From a virus: a stretch of 37,719 nt of DNA. Both the position numbers and the translations under genes were made by a program. The notes under the pieces are model-generated. The model was not told the DNA's origin. It saw nothing but the letters and a program-made list of their open reading frames with translations, and made no database searches. The DNA lies in the IMG/VR virus record IMGVR_UViG_3300046170_000545, positions 1-37,719 of that record; one strand, written 5' to 3'. Shown piece by piece: positions 24,144 through 31,862 of this stretch; the first letter of the stretch is position 1, and each line of letters starts with the position of its first letter.

Positions 24144-26219
24144 TTAAGCTGCTGCACCAGGAACATTACCTGGGGGAGTTCCAAGCTGACCGGTTAATGC
24201 GTTTTGCTGCTGTTGGATTTGAAAGGTCAGTTGCTTTTCGTAATTCTGCAACCGCTCTCTGAATTTCTCGTCCTGTTGTAGGCGTTGCTGGACATCCTCA
24301 GCGGGGATCTGCTCGGTTCCCTGGGCGTACTGCTGTAAAACTTGAAGTCTTAATTGTGGATTTGCACCTTTCGTGGGAGCATTAACGACCTGACCACTAG
24401 AAATTTTAGCAATGTCCATACTGGTTTCCATTATCGTTTTTGTGGTCGCTTCTTCACCCGGTGCAATGAGTTGCCCGGCAAGGTTCGGGTCGATGGCATC
24501 GAGGAAAGTCCGGAGGAAAACATCGTACCTTGCTTGTCCTTGCCTATCGTATTGAGCCATAATTTGTCCGACCGCCTGAAGTTTTTCGATGACTTTCTGT
24601 TCGTCGTTGTTGATCGAGTTGAATGTGAGAATGAAGTCATATTGATGGGCAGTCTCATCCATTACGATTTGTTGCCCTTGTGCATTATTCGTAATTCTAA
24701 AGAAAACCTGAGAGTTGTATGTTCGATCCAGAACCCACATTTTTCTCATGATCTGCGAAATCCCATGTAGCCAATTATTAATGTGAGATTGTCTTAAAAT
24801 ATTTGCCTCTACTGCATCTGCCTCTGAGGTTGCACGACCTGTCATTCTTGCAGCTAGGTTCCTGAGTTCCATTTCTACCTGGGTGCTTGCCGGGTTAAAC
24901 CTAGGGGTCTCAAGCCACCCGACCTCTCCCCTTCTTCTGACAGGAATCTGGCTACCCGCGCCCACCTTTTCCGGGCGCCTACCAATTGTATATTCAAGGG
25001 GTGGGCAAGTCATTAGACTTGCTGCATCGCGCCTTTGATCCATTTCAGATTTTACGGCAATGGAGTGGCTCCTGAGAAGTTCTGGTATTCCTCTGGAATC
25101 AAAAAGTCTGCGGGTTAATTGTTCGCGGGTAATGCAAACAAATGGGTAAGATCCTTGATCTACATTCATGATGTATTTCTTGGCATACCCTTCCCCATGC
25201 TCTGAAAAAATAGTAACGCAACATATGGGCACTCCATCCTCGTCTATTTCCTTTCTGTAGGCAGTTACTAACCGGACTAAACCATCGTAATGATCAGGTG
25301 CCTCGTTTTGCCCGGTCAGCAAGGCTTCAGAAAATCCATCGTAGGCATTCTCATAATTGCCGGTAGTATTCTCGATAATTTCTTCGACAAAATCTTTATT
25401 GTATCCATCCGTCTTAACCTTACCCATTAATTGTTCAGGCGTCAGATAGTGGGTGCAATAAATTGCACGGGCACTTTGGAGGTCTTGAATATTGCTGTCT
25501 ATAATCAGATCACGACCAAGCTCATAAGCCCGGACGGTAGGACGTGAAGTTACTACCTTTGTTTGTGGTACCTCCGTGACTCCATCCCTCCGGAGTTCCT
25601 TGTACATTTTACGGATCCGACTTTTGGATATTTCAGGAAAAGCTCCCTGGAGCATTTCCAGGGAGCTGTCCTTTAGTTCATCGTCTGCAAGAGCAGATAC
25701 CAATTCAGGAAGGATGGCGGCTATTTCCTCAAGTGATAGTGGACGAAGAACACGGGTTACTTCTTTTTTGAAGCTAACCCCGAAAAAGCATATTCCATTT
25801 TCCTGGAGATAGTTTGCCCCGATGTTGAGTTCCCTGGGGAACTCATCCATAGAGCTTAATCTCCATTTCATAAAGTTTGTGACAATCGCAGCGGAAGAAA
25901 TATCTGAAGCCTCAACAGGAGCTGCGGTAATGTTGGCTTTCGATACAGCTGATGTAAGAGTTGCTACATCAGAATCTACGATGGGCCCAATTAGGCATGG
26001 ATCCAAAGAACTTGCTCCTTGCCAAGGAAAGCTATCCTCTCCCTCCTTGCGAGCTGACTTAGTTTTACCCGCCCAAATATCCTTTCTAAGATCTTTCGCC
26101 TCCTGAGAAATATCTAGGTAATAGGAAAGATTTCGTCTGCATCGTTCAAAATCATTTTTCAGCGCATCGATGTCAGGTTCGAGGCTGTACTCTTGTATAT
26201 CGTTTTCTGGTTCCGCCAT
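24144..26219 (-). CDS. Portal protein (691 aa)
   Basis: A long, mostly helical protein with the usual portal design. The N-terminus has EGEDSFPWQGASSLDPCL; a central wing follows; near 400-470 is a conserved-looking stem/crown region (FDSRGIPELLRSHSIAVKSEMDQRR, then RNLAARMTGRATSEADAVEAN); the C-terminus is Gln-rich (RLQQDEKF..., QIQQQQNALTGQLG). It forms the dodecameric DNA channel at the capsid vertex. The terminase is 1.2 kb upstream and the scaffold/capsid genes are downstream, as expected. A perfect 11-bp hairpin lies inside at 25641-25667. Confidence 0.85.
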   Translation of the reverse strand: MAEPENDIQEYSLEPDIDALKNDFERCRRNLSYYLDISQEAKDLRKDIWAGKTKSARKEGEDSFPWQGASSLDPCLIGPIVDSDVATLTSAVSKANITAAPVEASDISSAAIVTNFMKWRLSSMDEFPRELNIGANYLQENGICFFGVSFKKEVTRVLRPLSLEEIAAILPELVSALADDELKDSSLEMLQGAFPEISKSRIRKMYKELRRDGVTEVPQTKVVTSRPTVRAYELGRDLIIDSNIQDLQSARAIYCTHYLTPEQLMGKVKTDGYNKDFVEEIIENTTGNYENAYDGFSEALLTGQNEAPDHYDGLVRLVTAYRKEIDEDGVPICCVTIFSEHGEGYAKKYIMNVDQGSYPFVCITREQLTRRLFDSRGIPELLRSHSIAVKSEMDQRRDAASLMTCPPLEYTIGRRPEKVGAGSQIPVRRRGEVGWLETPRFNPASTQVEMELRNLAARMTGRATSEADAVEANILRQSHINNWLHGISQIMRKMWVLDRTYNSQVFFRITNNAQGQQIVMDETAHQYDFILTFNSINNDEQKVIEKLQAVGQIMAQYDRQGQARYDVFLRTFLDAIDPNLAGQLIAPGEEATTKTIMETSMDIAKISSGQVVNAPTKGANPQLRLQVLQQYAQGTEQIPAEDVQQRLQQDEKFRERLQNYEKQLTFQIQQQQNALTGQLGTPPGNVPGAAA
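25641..25667. repeat. Perfect 11-bp hairpin inside portal gene
   Basis: AGCTCCCTGGA, loop GCATT, TCCAGGGAGCT. This is the longest perfect hairpin seen. Another (CTGATGTA, 8-nt loop, TACATCAG) lies 300 bp away at 25949-25972. Neither has a T-run. Confidence 0.85.
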
Positions 26220-26231
26220 AATAAATGTTAA

Positions 26232-26459
26232 TTATGCCCAATGTTTTTTCATTTTGCTCAGGGCTTTTTCTTCAATGCGTCGAATCGTATCTTTAGAACA
26301 TCCAACGAATTCCGCTATTTCGGTTCTACTCATTACCGTAGGCTCTTCATGATTACTTATAATTGCTTCAAGAGCCTTCTCTACCACTAGTTCCTTAAGC
26401 ATTGCATCAATCCTCATATTCCGTACCTCCGGAGTTTCCTCTGTATCATTTTTACTCAA
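26232..26459 (-). CDS. Sigma-70 region-4-like HTH protein (75 aa)
   Basis: The C-terminal half (about residues 42-72) reads MSRTEIAEFVGCSKDTIRRIEEKALSKMKKHW. It is close to the sigma-70 region 4.2 signature, in which an HTH is followed by R-I-E-x-x-A-L-x-K-(L/M). No region 2 or 3 is present. It may bind -35 elements or RNA polymerase to steer late transcription, or bind packaging DNA. It lies between terminase and portal and overlaps the upstream gene by four bases. Confidence 0.6.
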   Translation of the reverse strand: MSKNDTEETPEVRNMRIDAMLKELVVEKALEAIISNHEEPTVMSRTEIAEFVGCSKDTIRRIEEKALSKMKKHWA

Positions 26460-26830
26460 ACGATCCGGTAAAGTGGCTCTGCCTCTGAAAACTCTACCTT
26501 TTTGACTTTTATTTCCTTATCATACGGGTAATTGTATCCAGGAGTTACCACGCATTTTGCCTGGTTTTCTCTTTCCCCAAAATAAATCATGATGATCCTT
26601 GGGTTCACGCATGGCTTCAGAACTTTAGCATCCAGAATTTCAGATTCTGGTAGCGGATTATTGGTACTTTGCCTAATCATTCCCTCTTTCACATTGGCTG
26701 CTTCCTGGGATCTAACGATTTGACCTACGATTGACTTTCGAATCTTAACCTTCTTGGCAATCTGTTCGTAAGTCAGACCTTCAGCACGAAGTTCTAGCAC
26801 CTGTTCTTTGGTTTCTTCAGATACACTCAT
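26456..26830 (-). CDS. HTH protein, possible small terminase or regulator (124 aa)
   Basis: Residues 5-37 (ETKEQVLELRAEGLTYEQIA, then KKVKIRKSIVGQIVRS) form a resolvase/terminase-type helix-turn-helix. The rest is beta-rich (PRIIMIYFGERENQAKCVV). Position in the packaging block makes it one of two small-terminase candidates here, the other at 29970. A regulator is equally possible. Four-base overlaps join it to both neighbours. Confidence 0.5.
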   Translation of the reverse strand: MSVSEETKEQVLELRAEGLTYEQIAKKVKIRKSIVGQIVRSQEAANVKEGMIRQSTNNPLPESEILDAKVLKPCVNPRIIMIYFGERENQAKCVVTPGYNYPYDKEIKVKKVEFSEAEPLYRIV

Positions 26831-27045
26831 TTTCTTCCGTCCAAGATTTCTTGCTCGATGGCGTGTAGGTAAAAAAACAGATCGATAATTTCCTCACGAC
26901 AGGCGTCCACCTTTTGCAATATGTGCATTTTTGATAATCCCTTGGTTCCGTCAGGATTGTGTTCCCGGATTCCTTTTAAAAATTTTGCCCTGGCTTCGAA
27001 TTGGAATTTCTCAAGGGCATCTTCCATCAACTCTTCATCTCTCAT
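26827..27045 (-). CDS. Small protein, weak MazG-like pattern (72 aa)
   Basis: The segment KFLKGIREHNPDGTKGL followed by CREEIIDLFFYLHAIEQE recalls all-alpha nucleotide pyrophosphohydrolases, which have EExxD on one helix. Only one such helix is visible and the protein is short, so this is a weak assignment. It is coupled by ATGA overlap to both neighbours. Confidence 0.45.
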   Translation of the reverse strand: MRDEELMEDALEKFQFEARAKFLKGIREHNPDGTKGLSKMHILQKVDACREEIIDLFFYLHAIEQEILDGRK

Positions 27046-27383
27046 TTATTTTCCTTCTCACGAATTTTTTTCGCGATTTCCTCTAGAGTTTCGGCAGTCG
27101 CTAGATCTGCCTTACCCAAATACACTTGTACCCGGCAGTACCGGCTTGCTCGCCTGGGTTTGATAGACCCTGCTTGCCCAAAGCATTGGGCAATCAGCTC
27201 ATCGCCATATTTATTTTGATTGAGGGCTAAAGTAAGGGAAACCTTTCCATCCAAATGGAATTTATCTTTTTCGAAGGCAGCTTCGCCCCGGCAATCTTTC
27301 ATAGAGCGTTCCCACATTAAAAAAGTAATGCCGTGAGCCATATCCCCCTGTCGGGTGTCGGATCTGTGTTCCCACTTCGACAT
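27042..27383 (-). CDS. Hypothetical protein after terminase (113 aa)
   Basis: The ATG at 27383 is chosen because it overlaps the terminase stop (TGATG); an upstream in-frame codon at 27413 would lie well inside the terminase. Sequence: MSKWEHRSDTRQGDMAHG, GEAAFEKDKFHLDGKVSL, RRASRYCRVQVYLGKADL, and a Lys/Glu-rich tail. No family is recognised. Probably a packaging or head accessory. Confidence 0.5.
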   Translation of the reverse strand: MSKWEHRSDTRQGDMAHGITFLMWERSMKDCRGEAAFEKDKFHLDGKVSLTLALNQNKYGDELIAQCFGQAGSIKPRRASRYCRVQVYLGKADLATAETLEEIAKKIREKENK

Positions 27384-29026
27384 CAGTAACCACCGGTTCC
27401 TGTTGCAATCCAATCGTCATCTGAAATGAAGCGATGGGCACCCACGGCAAAATATCTTAGGCAATCACAGAAATCTTTTGCCGGGTGTTTTGCGTCCCCG
27501 TCATGTCTCCATTCTTGCAAGCATGAGATTGTGTTTTGGCAATCAGACGAAAACATTAACCTCGGACAATTTGTCCGACTCATTGGTTCGTTCTGATTCC
27601 AGGCTAAAAGGTTATTGATCGCTTGAATGCCCTGATCAACATCCAAACCCTCAGCCGGATAAATTATTATGTCTTCATCCGCTAAATCATCGATGATATT
27701 GGAAGAGCCTTCTGCTTTTGCATATGAGGCTGCACCCATTCGCGGGTCAATTACTCGGTAAACTTCTCTGCTTTTTTCCATAGAGCGGATTTGCTCTGCA
27801 TAATCCGCAATGCCCCAGCCAAGGCTTTGCTGTCCGTCACCGGGTTTACCTTTGTCACCCTTTGTAAAATCAACCCAAATGCCGAAACCGTTAACATCAG
27901 GAAATTCATCCACTACCCAAGCGACCCCATGAGAATCCACTCCGATTAATATCATCGACCAAGGGCGTGCCCCCGCTGGGTCACAACTTAAATACCAGGT
28001 AGCTGGATTGTTTTTCGGATCTGCTAATATCGGAATATCTTTTAGATCCCGGATGTTTTGATCTGTAAAAAGTGGAAACGGGGTCTCTGCCTGGCGGGAC
28101 GGGTATCCATAAGCTCGGGTCAAAATAGTTTGACGATCCATTCCTTCCAGCTGCTTCTTCATGGATTCGTAGCCCCCAAATGGGTTTTTATCACAATGAA
28201 AAAACACTACCGATGAGCCTTTGCGAATCGGTTGCATACGGACGGGGACTTTTTCACCTGGTAAGAGTTCTGCTTTTCTTTCCTCCAGGATTTTTGCACC
28301 CGTCATGAAATGTTTTACCGTCTGATTCCAGCCTTTCACAGCCGTGAAACTAATCAATCCGCGAGCCGGTATCGCAGTTTCCGAATCAGCCCTTGTGATG
28401 TTCCGAAAACGCAAACTTTCTAATATCGGCATGGTCAAAAGTTCATCTGCCCAAAAAGCGATATTGAAAGTTCCCGGCTTCACCTTATGGGGGCAGCCAA
28501 GTTCAGCACCCTCAATCGTATCGACGCTTTGCGAGTAGTGTTTGAACAAACAAACAGACCCATTGTTCAGCGTAAATTTTGCCTGAGTAAAACCTAGCTT
28601 AAGGCTGTAGGAAACATAGCCAATAGCCGTTCTTCCCATTTTCTTAACCTCGGGTGGAAGGTACTTCCAAATAAGGGGCATCTGGGTAGACACGCTTGTT
28701 TGTGCGGTTTCTGAAAAGCACCAGATTGTCGTGTTTGGATTTTCCACCAAAGCCTGGCAAACACGCTTCGCACAATATTCACTTTTGCTTGCACGGTTAG
28801 CACCAGCGATAAGCAATTCGCCATGTGTCTCAAGTTCCCTGTCAGCCATCTCCCACATCTCAGGGATTTCGTAGCCAAACCGATACGGATCTTCCTTTTC
28901 CAGACGAATTGCTTCTTCCCGTTTTTCCCAAAGCTCTAAGACTTTGTCGGGACCCATTTTTACCATCTCATCCTTAGTCGGGATAACCCCGTCCAGGATG
29001 GGATGTTTTGTCCAAGTGATTGCCAT
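27383..29026 (-). CDS. terL: Terminase large subunit (547 aa)
   Basis: The ATP-driven DNA packaging motor and nuclease. The ATPase domain has a Walker A of the form GANRASKS (75-82; the usual Gly before Lys is Ser) and a Walker B FNIAFWADE (187-195). The nuclease domain begins with WYLSCDPAG (D349), then VAWVVDE (373-374), and has a late Asp cluster KDFCDCLRYF that fits the third metal ligand. Length is typical. It heads the late operon after a 344-bp gap, and its ATG directly follows a 16-codon open frame. Confidence 0.9.
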   Translation of the reverse strand: MAITWTKHPILDGVIPTKDEMVKMGPDKVLELWEKREEAIRLEKEDPYRFGYEIPEMWEMADRELETHGELLIAGANRASKSEYCAKRVCQALVENPNTTIWCFSETAQTSVSTQMPLIWKYLPPEVKKMGRTAIGYVSYSLKLGFTQAKFTLNNGSVCLFKHYSQSVDTIEGAELGCPHKVKPGTFNIAFWADELLTMPILESLRFRNITRADSETAIPARGLISFTAVKGWNQTVKHFMTGAKILEERKAELLPGEKVPVRMQPIRKGSSVVFFHCDKNPFGGYESMKKQLEGMDRQTILTRAYGYPSRQAETPFPLFTDQNIRDLKDIPILADPKNNPATWYLSCDPAGARPWSMILIGVDSHGVAWVVDEFPDVNGFGIWVDFTKGDKGKPGDGQQSLGWGIADYAEQIRSMEKSREVYRVIDPRMGAASYAKAEGSSNIIDDLADEDIIIYPAEGLDVDQGIQAINNLLAWNQNEPMSRTNCPRLMFSSDCQNTISCLQEWRHDGDAKHPAKDFCDCLRYFAVGAHRFISDDDWIATGTGGY

Positions 29027-29370
29027 CTAAATTCCATCTTGAACAATTTTTTCTAGAAAAAGAAGTAGGTGCCTCATCTTTCCCCTTTTGGGCAAAAAAA
29101 ATAAATGAGTTAATAGGTTCGCGGGATCCTGAGCCGGGCGATCCGAACCCCCTCCCCCCCTACTAAAATGTCAGAAATCTAATAAAACGAAACCAGGCGA
29201 AAATACTAAATATTTCGCAAAGTACTGATAATGAGAGTCATGCATCAGGATATAACTTTTTTAGTTGGTTCGCAAAAGAATGATTATGTCTAATTGACTT
29301 CTGTTTTTAATGTTCTTTGGACACACTTACACCTATCAGTCTATGATTAATGTACGCTAAACAAAAACCC
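29027..29370. other. 344-bp gap upstream of terminase
   Basis: No full gene. On the minus strand a 16-codon frame (29027-29077, beginning MRHLLLF) has an AAGGGGA ribosome-like site and ends with TAG touching the terminase ATG, so it may be a leader peptide. C-rich runs occur at 29148-29160. The rest is AT-rich and may hold the late promoter and a packaging start site, but I cannot point to a consensus. Confidence 0.4.
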
Positions 29371-29694
29371 TCAGGGCTGCCAAGGCTTACCACTTGAAAC
29401 AGCCCACCAATACATCCCAATGAGAAAGCCAAGCGACACTACCAACAGGGCAAGAGTTTTGAATATCTTAGGTTTATTTTCAACGCCCGTTGTTCTCGCA
29501 ACCCACATATCATGGGGAATCCCAAGCCTACCACAATCAGGGCAATCACGCTCAACCTTGTGCCCTTCATCTCTTTTGATCAATCGCTGGACATTATCGA
29601 GACCCTCGAGGTTCTGCTCCTCTACCCTCTCTAGATAATCCTTATCGCAATGCTCACAATGATATCGGAATCTCAAATGTTTACGGTGATCCAT
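29371..29694 (-). CDS. Zinc-ribbon membrane protein (107 aa)
   Basis: Two CxxC pairs (YHCEHCDKDY at 12-21 and RDCPDCGRLG near 50) separated by a charged helix, then one membrane segment (KTLALLVVSLGFLIGMYWWAVS). It has the same plan as the insert proteins at 22068 and 22509. It follows a 2-TM gene by one base. It ends in a weak CCCTGAGGG-TTTTT hairpin that includes its own stop codon. Confidence 0.6.
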   Translation of the reverse strand: MDHRKHLRFRYHCEHCDKDYLERVEEQNLEGLDNVQRLIKRDEGHKVERDCPDCGRLGIPHDMWVARTTGVENKPKIFKTLALLVVSLGFLIGMYWWAVSSGKPWQP

Positions 29695-29695
29695 T

Positions 29696-29944
29696 TCACT
29701 CTACTGAATCTTTCATGAACACTTTGTTACATTGTTTGACAATGTAACTCATTGGCAAAATGTAAGTAATGAAAACTACAAAAGGAGTTTTTACATCTGC
29801 GATTTCACCTTCGGGTAGTTGGAAATTATTCCAGATCAAAATAGCTAAACAAACTACCGAAATTATAAGACTAAGCATAGCAAGACCCTTAATATTTTTC
29901 AGGATCTCGTTTTTAAATTCAAGCTCTCGTTCAACTAAACTCAT
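29696..29944 (-). CDS. Two-segment membrane protein (82 aa)
   Basis: MSLVERELEFKNEILKNIKG, then a membrane segment (~20-40), a short loop (QLPEGEIADVKT), a second segment (~54-70) and a charged tail. A clear AGGAGG lies five bases before the ATG, in a leader shared with the gene at 30662. Function unknown; envelope accessory. Confidence 0.6.
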   Translation of the reverse strand: MSLVERELEFKNEILKNIKGLAMLSLIISVVCLAILIWNNFQLPEGEIADVKTPFVVFITYILPMSYIVKQCNKVFMKDSVE

Positions 29945-29960
29945 CCCAACCTCCTAACCC
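29939..29960 (-). repeat. Shared leader/ribosome site, copy 1
   Basis: On the minus strand, GGTTAGGAGGTTGGG-ATGAG precedes the 82-residue membrane protein. Nearly the same leader (GGTTAGGAGTTGGGG-ATGAG) is found at 31008-31029. The repeat covers the Shine-Dalgarno and the start codon. Confidence 0.75.
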
Positions 29961-29969
29961 ATAACTCCC

Positions 29970-30476
29970 ATGCCTACCAAGAAAAAACGACAAATCGTAA
30001 CGGACACTACTCTGCCTTCGGCTCTTGAGCCGAAGGATGCTTGTCCAGCCATATACACGGGGCAAAAGCTCCTGGAGAAGCGTCCAGAAACCTATGCAAG
30101 AGTGGTGCAAGAACTTGCATCCGGGAAGCCCGTTACCCGGATAGCACGGGATAATAAAGTTTCACCCGAAACGGTATCAGCCGTGATGAACCGTGAACGG
30201 GAATCTATTCAAGCGGTTGAATCCATGACTAAGAGCCTCACTACCTATGCTTCCCAAACAGCTCTTATTAGGCTAGTCGAGAAGCTCGAAAAAGACGAGG
30301 TACCCGCTACCCTCTTACCGGTCTGTTGGGGGATCCTCCGTGACCACACCAGGAAAGACCAGGGCATGGCAACCCACACCTTGGAAGTACGCAAAACCTT
30401 AACCCTTGCGGATGTAAAACGGGAACTCGAAGACATGAAAAAGGATGCAATTGAAGGGGAAGTTGAGGACATATGA
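29970..30476 (+). CDS. HTH DNA-binding protein, small-terminase candidate (168 aa)
   Basis: A basic N-terminus (MPTKKKRQ) leads to residues 38-75, a helix-turn-helix (RVVQELASGKPVTRIARDN, then KVSPETVSAVMNRE), followed by helices and an acidic end. N-terminal HTH, helical oligomerisation part and size fit a small terminase. It is divergent from, and about 0.9 kb from, the large terminase start, which is unusual. A transcription regulator is the alternative. Codons 15-23 contain a 10-bp perfect hairpin. Confidence 0.5.
   Translation: MPTKKKRQIVTDTTLPSALEPKDACPAIYTGQKLLEKRPETYARVVQELASGKPVTRIARDNKVSPETVSAVMNRERESIQAVESMTKSLTTYASQTALIRLVEKLEKDEVPATLLPVCWGILRDHTRKDQGMATHTLEVRKTLTLADVKRELEDMKKDAIEGEVEDI
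30015..30036. repeat. Perfect 10-bp hairpin near a gene start
   Basis: CCTTCGGCTC, TT, GAGCCGAAGG, 45 bases into the 168-residue gene. It could slow translation or serve as a binding site. Confidence 0.85.
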
Positions 30477-30520
30477 TACAAATTTCATTTTCCTGAGCAT
30501 TTCTACTTCTTTTCTGATAT

Positions 30521-30658
30521 AATCGGGTTATCCTCCCGTTAAGGGGATAAGGGGTAACGGGTCTAAGGGGTTACCCCGTAAACACCGTACATTCCGAAAG
30601 CCCTAACGGGCTTCGGAATCGGGTAAAGGAATAACGGAGGGGAGGTCTGGAGGGGAGA
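30521..30658. other. Structured non-coding block with nested inverted repeats
   Basis: It lies in the 185-bp gap between two convergent genes. TTATCC/GGATAA (30528, 30545), CCCGTTA/TAACGGG (30535, 30555) and GGGGTAAC/GTTACCCC (30551, 30570) overlap, so only some can pair at once. A strong hairpin follows at 30591-30619 (ATTCCGAAAGCCC, TAAC, GGGCTTCGGAAT, one bulge). TAACGGG recurs at 30604, and GGAGGGGAG occurs twice (30636, 30649). Candidate structured RNA, attachment or replication site, or two-way terminator. Confidence 0.6.
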
Positions 30659-30661
30659 ATG

Positions 30662-31012
30662 TTACCCAAAGATACCAGGCTTAATAATCCCTGCTACAAC
30701 TGCTGCAATGAAAGCGAATCCAATTCTGATAGCCCAATTGATTTGCTTGAGTTGGCTGAGAATCTCTTGCTGAGTTTGGTCTGTAGGGGAAACATCTTGG
30801 TTTGCAGACTCCATGTTCTCAGGAGGTTTGTCGAAATGTTCATCAAATTTTTTAGATATAAATTCGCCTTTAACACATACTTTGACTGCAATAGGTCTTG
30901 ATTCGTTTTCATCAAGAAACTGCCTGTAAGCACCATATGGAGTATCATTAACAATCTCCATTGCATCATCATCTTCTTTATCATCCCAATTAACTAAATA
31001 AATATAACTCAT
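30662..31012 (-). CDS. C-terminally anchored membrane protein (116 aa)
   Basis: The ATG at 31012 is taken over a TTG two codons earlier because AGGAG precedes it at good spacing. The N-terminal ~85 residues are soluble and acidic (SYIYLVNWDDKEDDDAM...). A helix (QQEILSQLKQINWA) leads to one C-terminal membrane segment (IGFAFIAAVVAGIIKPGIFG). Tail-anchored cargo of unknown function. It shares its leader with the gene at 29696. Confidence 0.6.
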   Translation of the reverse strand: MSYIYLVNWDDKEDDDAMEIVNDTPYGAYRQFLDENESRPIAVKVCVKGEFISKKFDEHFDKPPENMESANQDVSPTDQTQQEILSQLKQINWAIRIGFAFIAAVVAGIIKPGIFG

Positions 31013-31029
31013 CCCCAACTCCTAACCAA
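31008..31029 (-). repeat. Shared leader/ribosome site, copy 2
   Basis: The second copy of the leader at 29939-29960, covering the Shine-Dalgarno and ATG of the 116-residue membrane protein. Confidence 0.75.
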
Positions 31030-31110
31030 CCCAAAGCCCAGATGCCAAGTAATTTTGGTGAAGCCTGTGCAAGAATATTGGCTTTAAGTGCGCTACCCTA
31101 CCCCTGACCT

Positions 31111-31121
31111 TTGGAAAGATT
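31111..31121 (+). repeat. Short direct repeat before + strand cargo gene, copy 1
   Basis: TTGGAAAGATT, repeated at 31444-31454. Each copy lies about 50 bp before a small + strand gene (31169, 31505), so it may be part of a promoter or leader. A CGCCTA/TAGGCG hairpin follows at 31127-31146. Confidence 0.55.
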
Positions 31122-31168
31122 GAAAACGCCTAGTTGGTCGTAGGCGCGTAATTTGCTTCAGGTAAAAA

Positions 31169-31435
31169 ATGGCTTTATGTGTTTTCGGCTTTGGCTTTCT
31201 CTTCTACTTCTTATTTCTTAAATTCCTATACAAAATTGATAAGTCTGGGATGCGTGTAAAAACAGCTTCTGATCGGATACCAAAAAGATTTTGGAGAACT
31301 AAAGCCTTTTTTTCATGGATTGAAACATGGGAACATCAATACCTCTTTTTAGTATTCTTTCCACCTTCAGCAGCTTTAGGTTTCGGTATATTTTTTCTAT
31401 TTGGATGGATACTAACCTTGGGAAAAGCCCACTAA
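31169..31435 (+). CDS. Two-segment membrane protein (88 aa)
   Basis: Phe-rich. Membrane segment at ~4-22 (CVFGFGFLFYFLFLKFLY), a basic loop with Trp (KRFWRTKAFFSWIETWEHQY), and a second segment at ~58-82. No conserved motif is recognised. It is a single + gene flanked by TTGGAAAGATT copies, consistent with a self-contained cargo unit. Confidence 0.55.
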   Translation: MALCVFGFGFLFYFLFLKFLYKIDKSGMRVKTASDRIPKRFWRTKAFFSWIETWEHQYLFLVFFPPSAALGFGIFFLFGWILTLGKAH

Positions 31436-31443
31436 TCTGCCCC

Positions 31444-31454
31444 TTGGAAAGATT
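31444..31454 (+). repeat. Short direct repeat before + strand cargo gene, copy 2
   Basis: TTGGAAAGATT, the second copy, starting 9 bp after the membrane-protein stop and 50 bp before the next ATG. Confidence 0.55.
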
Positions 31455-31504
31455 AAAGTATCATACCTCTTGAAATTCTTTTGAGAAATCATATCAGTCA
31501 TCTG

Positions 31505-31846
31505 ATGACTATCGATGAAAAGTACAAAGAACTCAGTAAACTGGAAGATAAGATGTACGATAGAGTTCGACAATCACCACATTTTTCACGCAAAACTAAA
31601 GAATATTTAGAAGCAGTTATTAAAAAATGTAGTCCTAGGATTGATTATGATAATGGTAAATTTGAAATTCTCGACGATGAAGGTGACCTCGATTGGAAAT
31701 TAAGAACATTGAAAGATTTGAACGATCATCATGAAGCAATTGCCAAAGCAGTTGTTAAAGGTGAGTTTTGGCTAGAAGAATCAAAAAAGAGGCTAAAAGA
31801 AAATCAACTGAAGCATGGGACTAAGAAAAAGTTTGGTCTGTTTTAG
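31505..31846 (+). CDS. Charged helical protein (113 aa)
   Basis: The ATG at 31505 is preferred to a TTG eight codons earlier. Sequence: MTIDEKYKELSKLEDKMYD, RKTKEYLEAVIKKC, an acidic middle and a Lys-rich end (KHGTKKKFGLF). Soluble, no signal. Unknown function; it lies convergent to the 451-residue gene, 16 bp away. Confidence 0.5.
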   Translation: MTIDEKYKELSKLEDKMYDRVRQSPHFSRKTKEYLEAVIKKCSPRIDYDNGKFEILDDEGDLDWKLRTLKDLNDHHEAIAKAVVKGEFWLEESKKRLKENQLKHGTKKKFGLF

Positions 31847-31862
31847 CTTTTAAGAACTCAAA

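Noticed and set aside
29110-29165. tRNA remnant or attachment site (GGGGGTTCGGATC resembles a T-arm)
   Set aside because: The arm does not pair fully, and no acceptor stem, anticodon arm or CCA follows.
30659-30901. Plus-strand gene with strong GGAGGGGAG ribosome site
   Set aside because: Its product is Cys/Arg/Leu-rich nonsense opposite a clear membrane protein (30662-31012). The purine-rich run is better explained as part of the repeat block.
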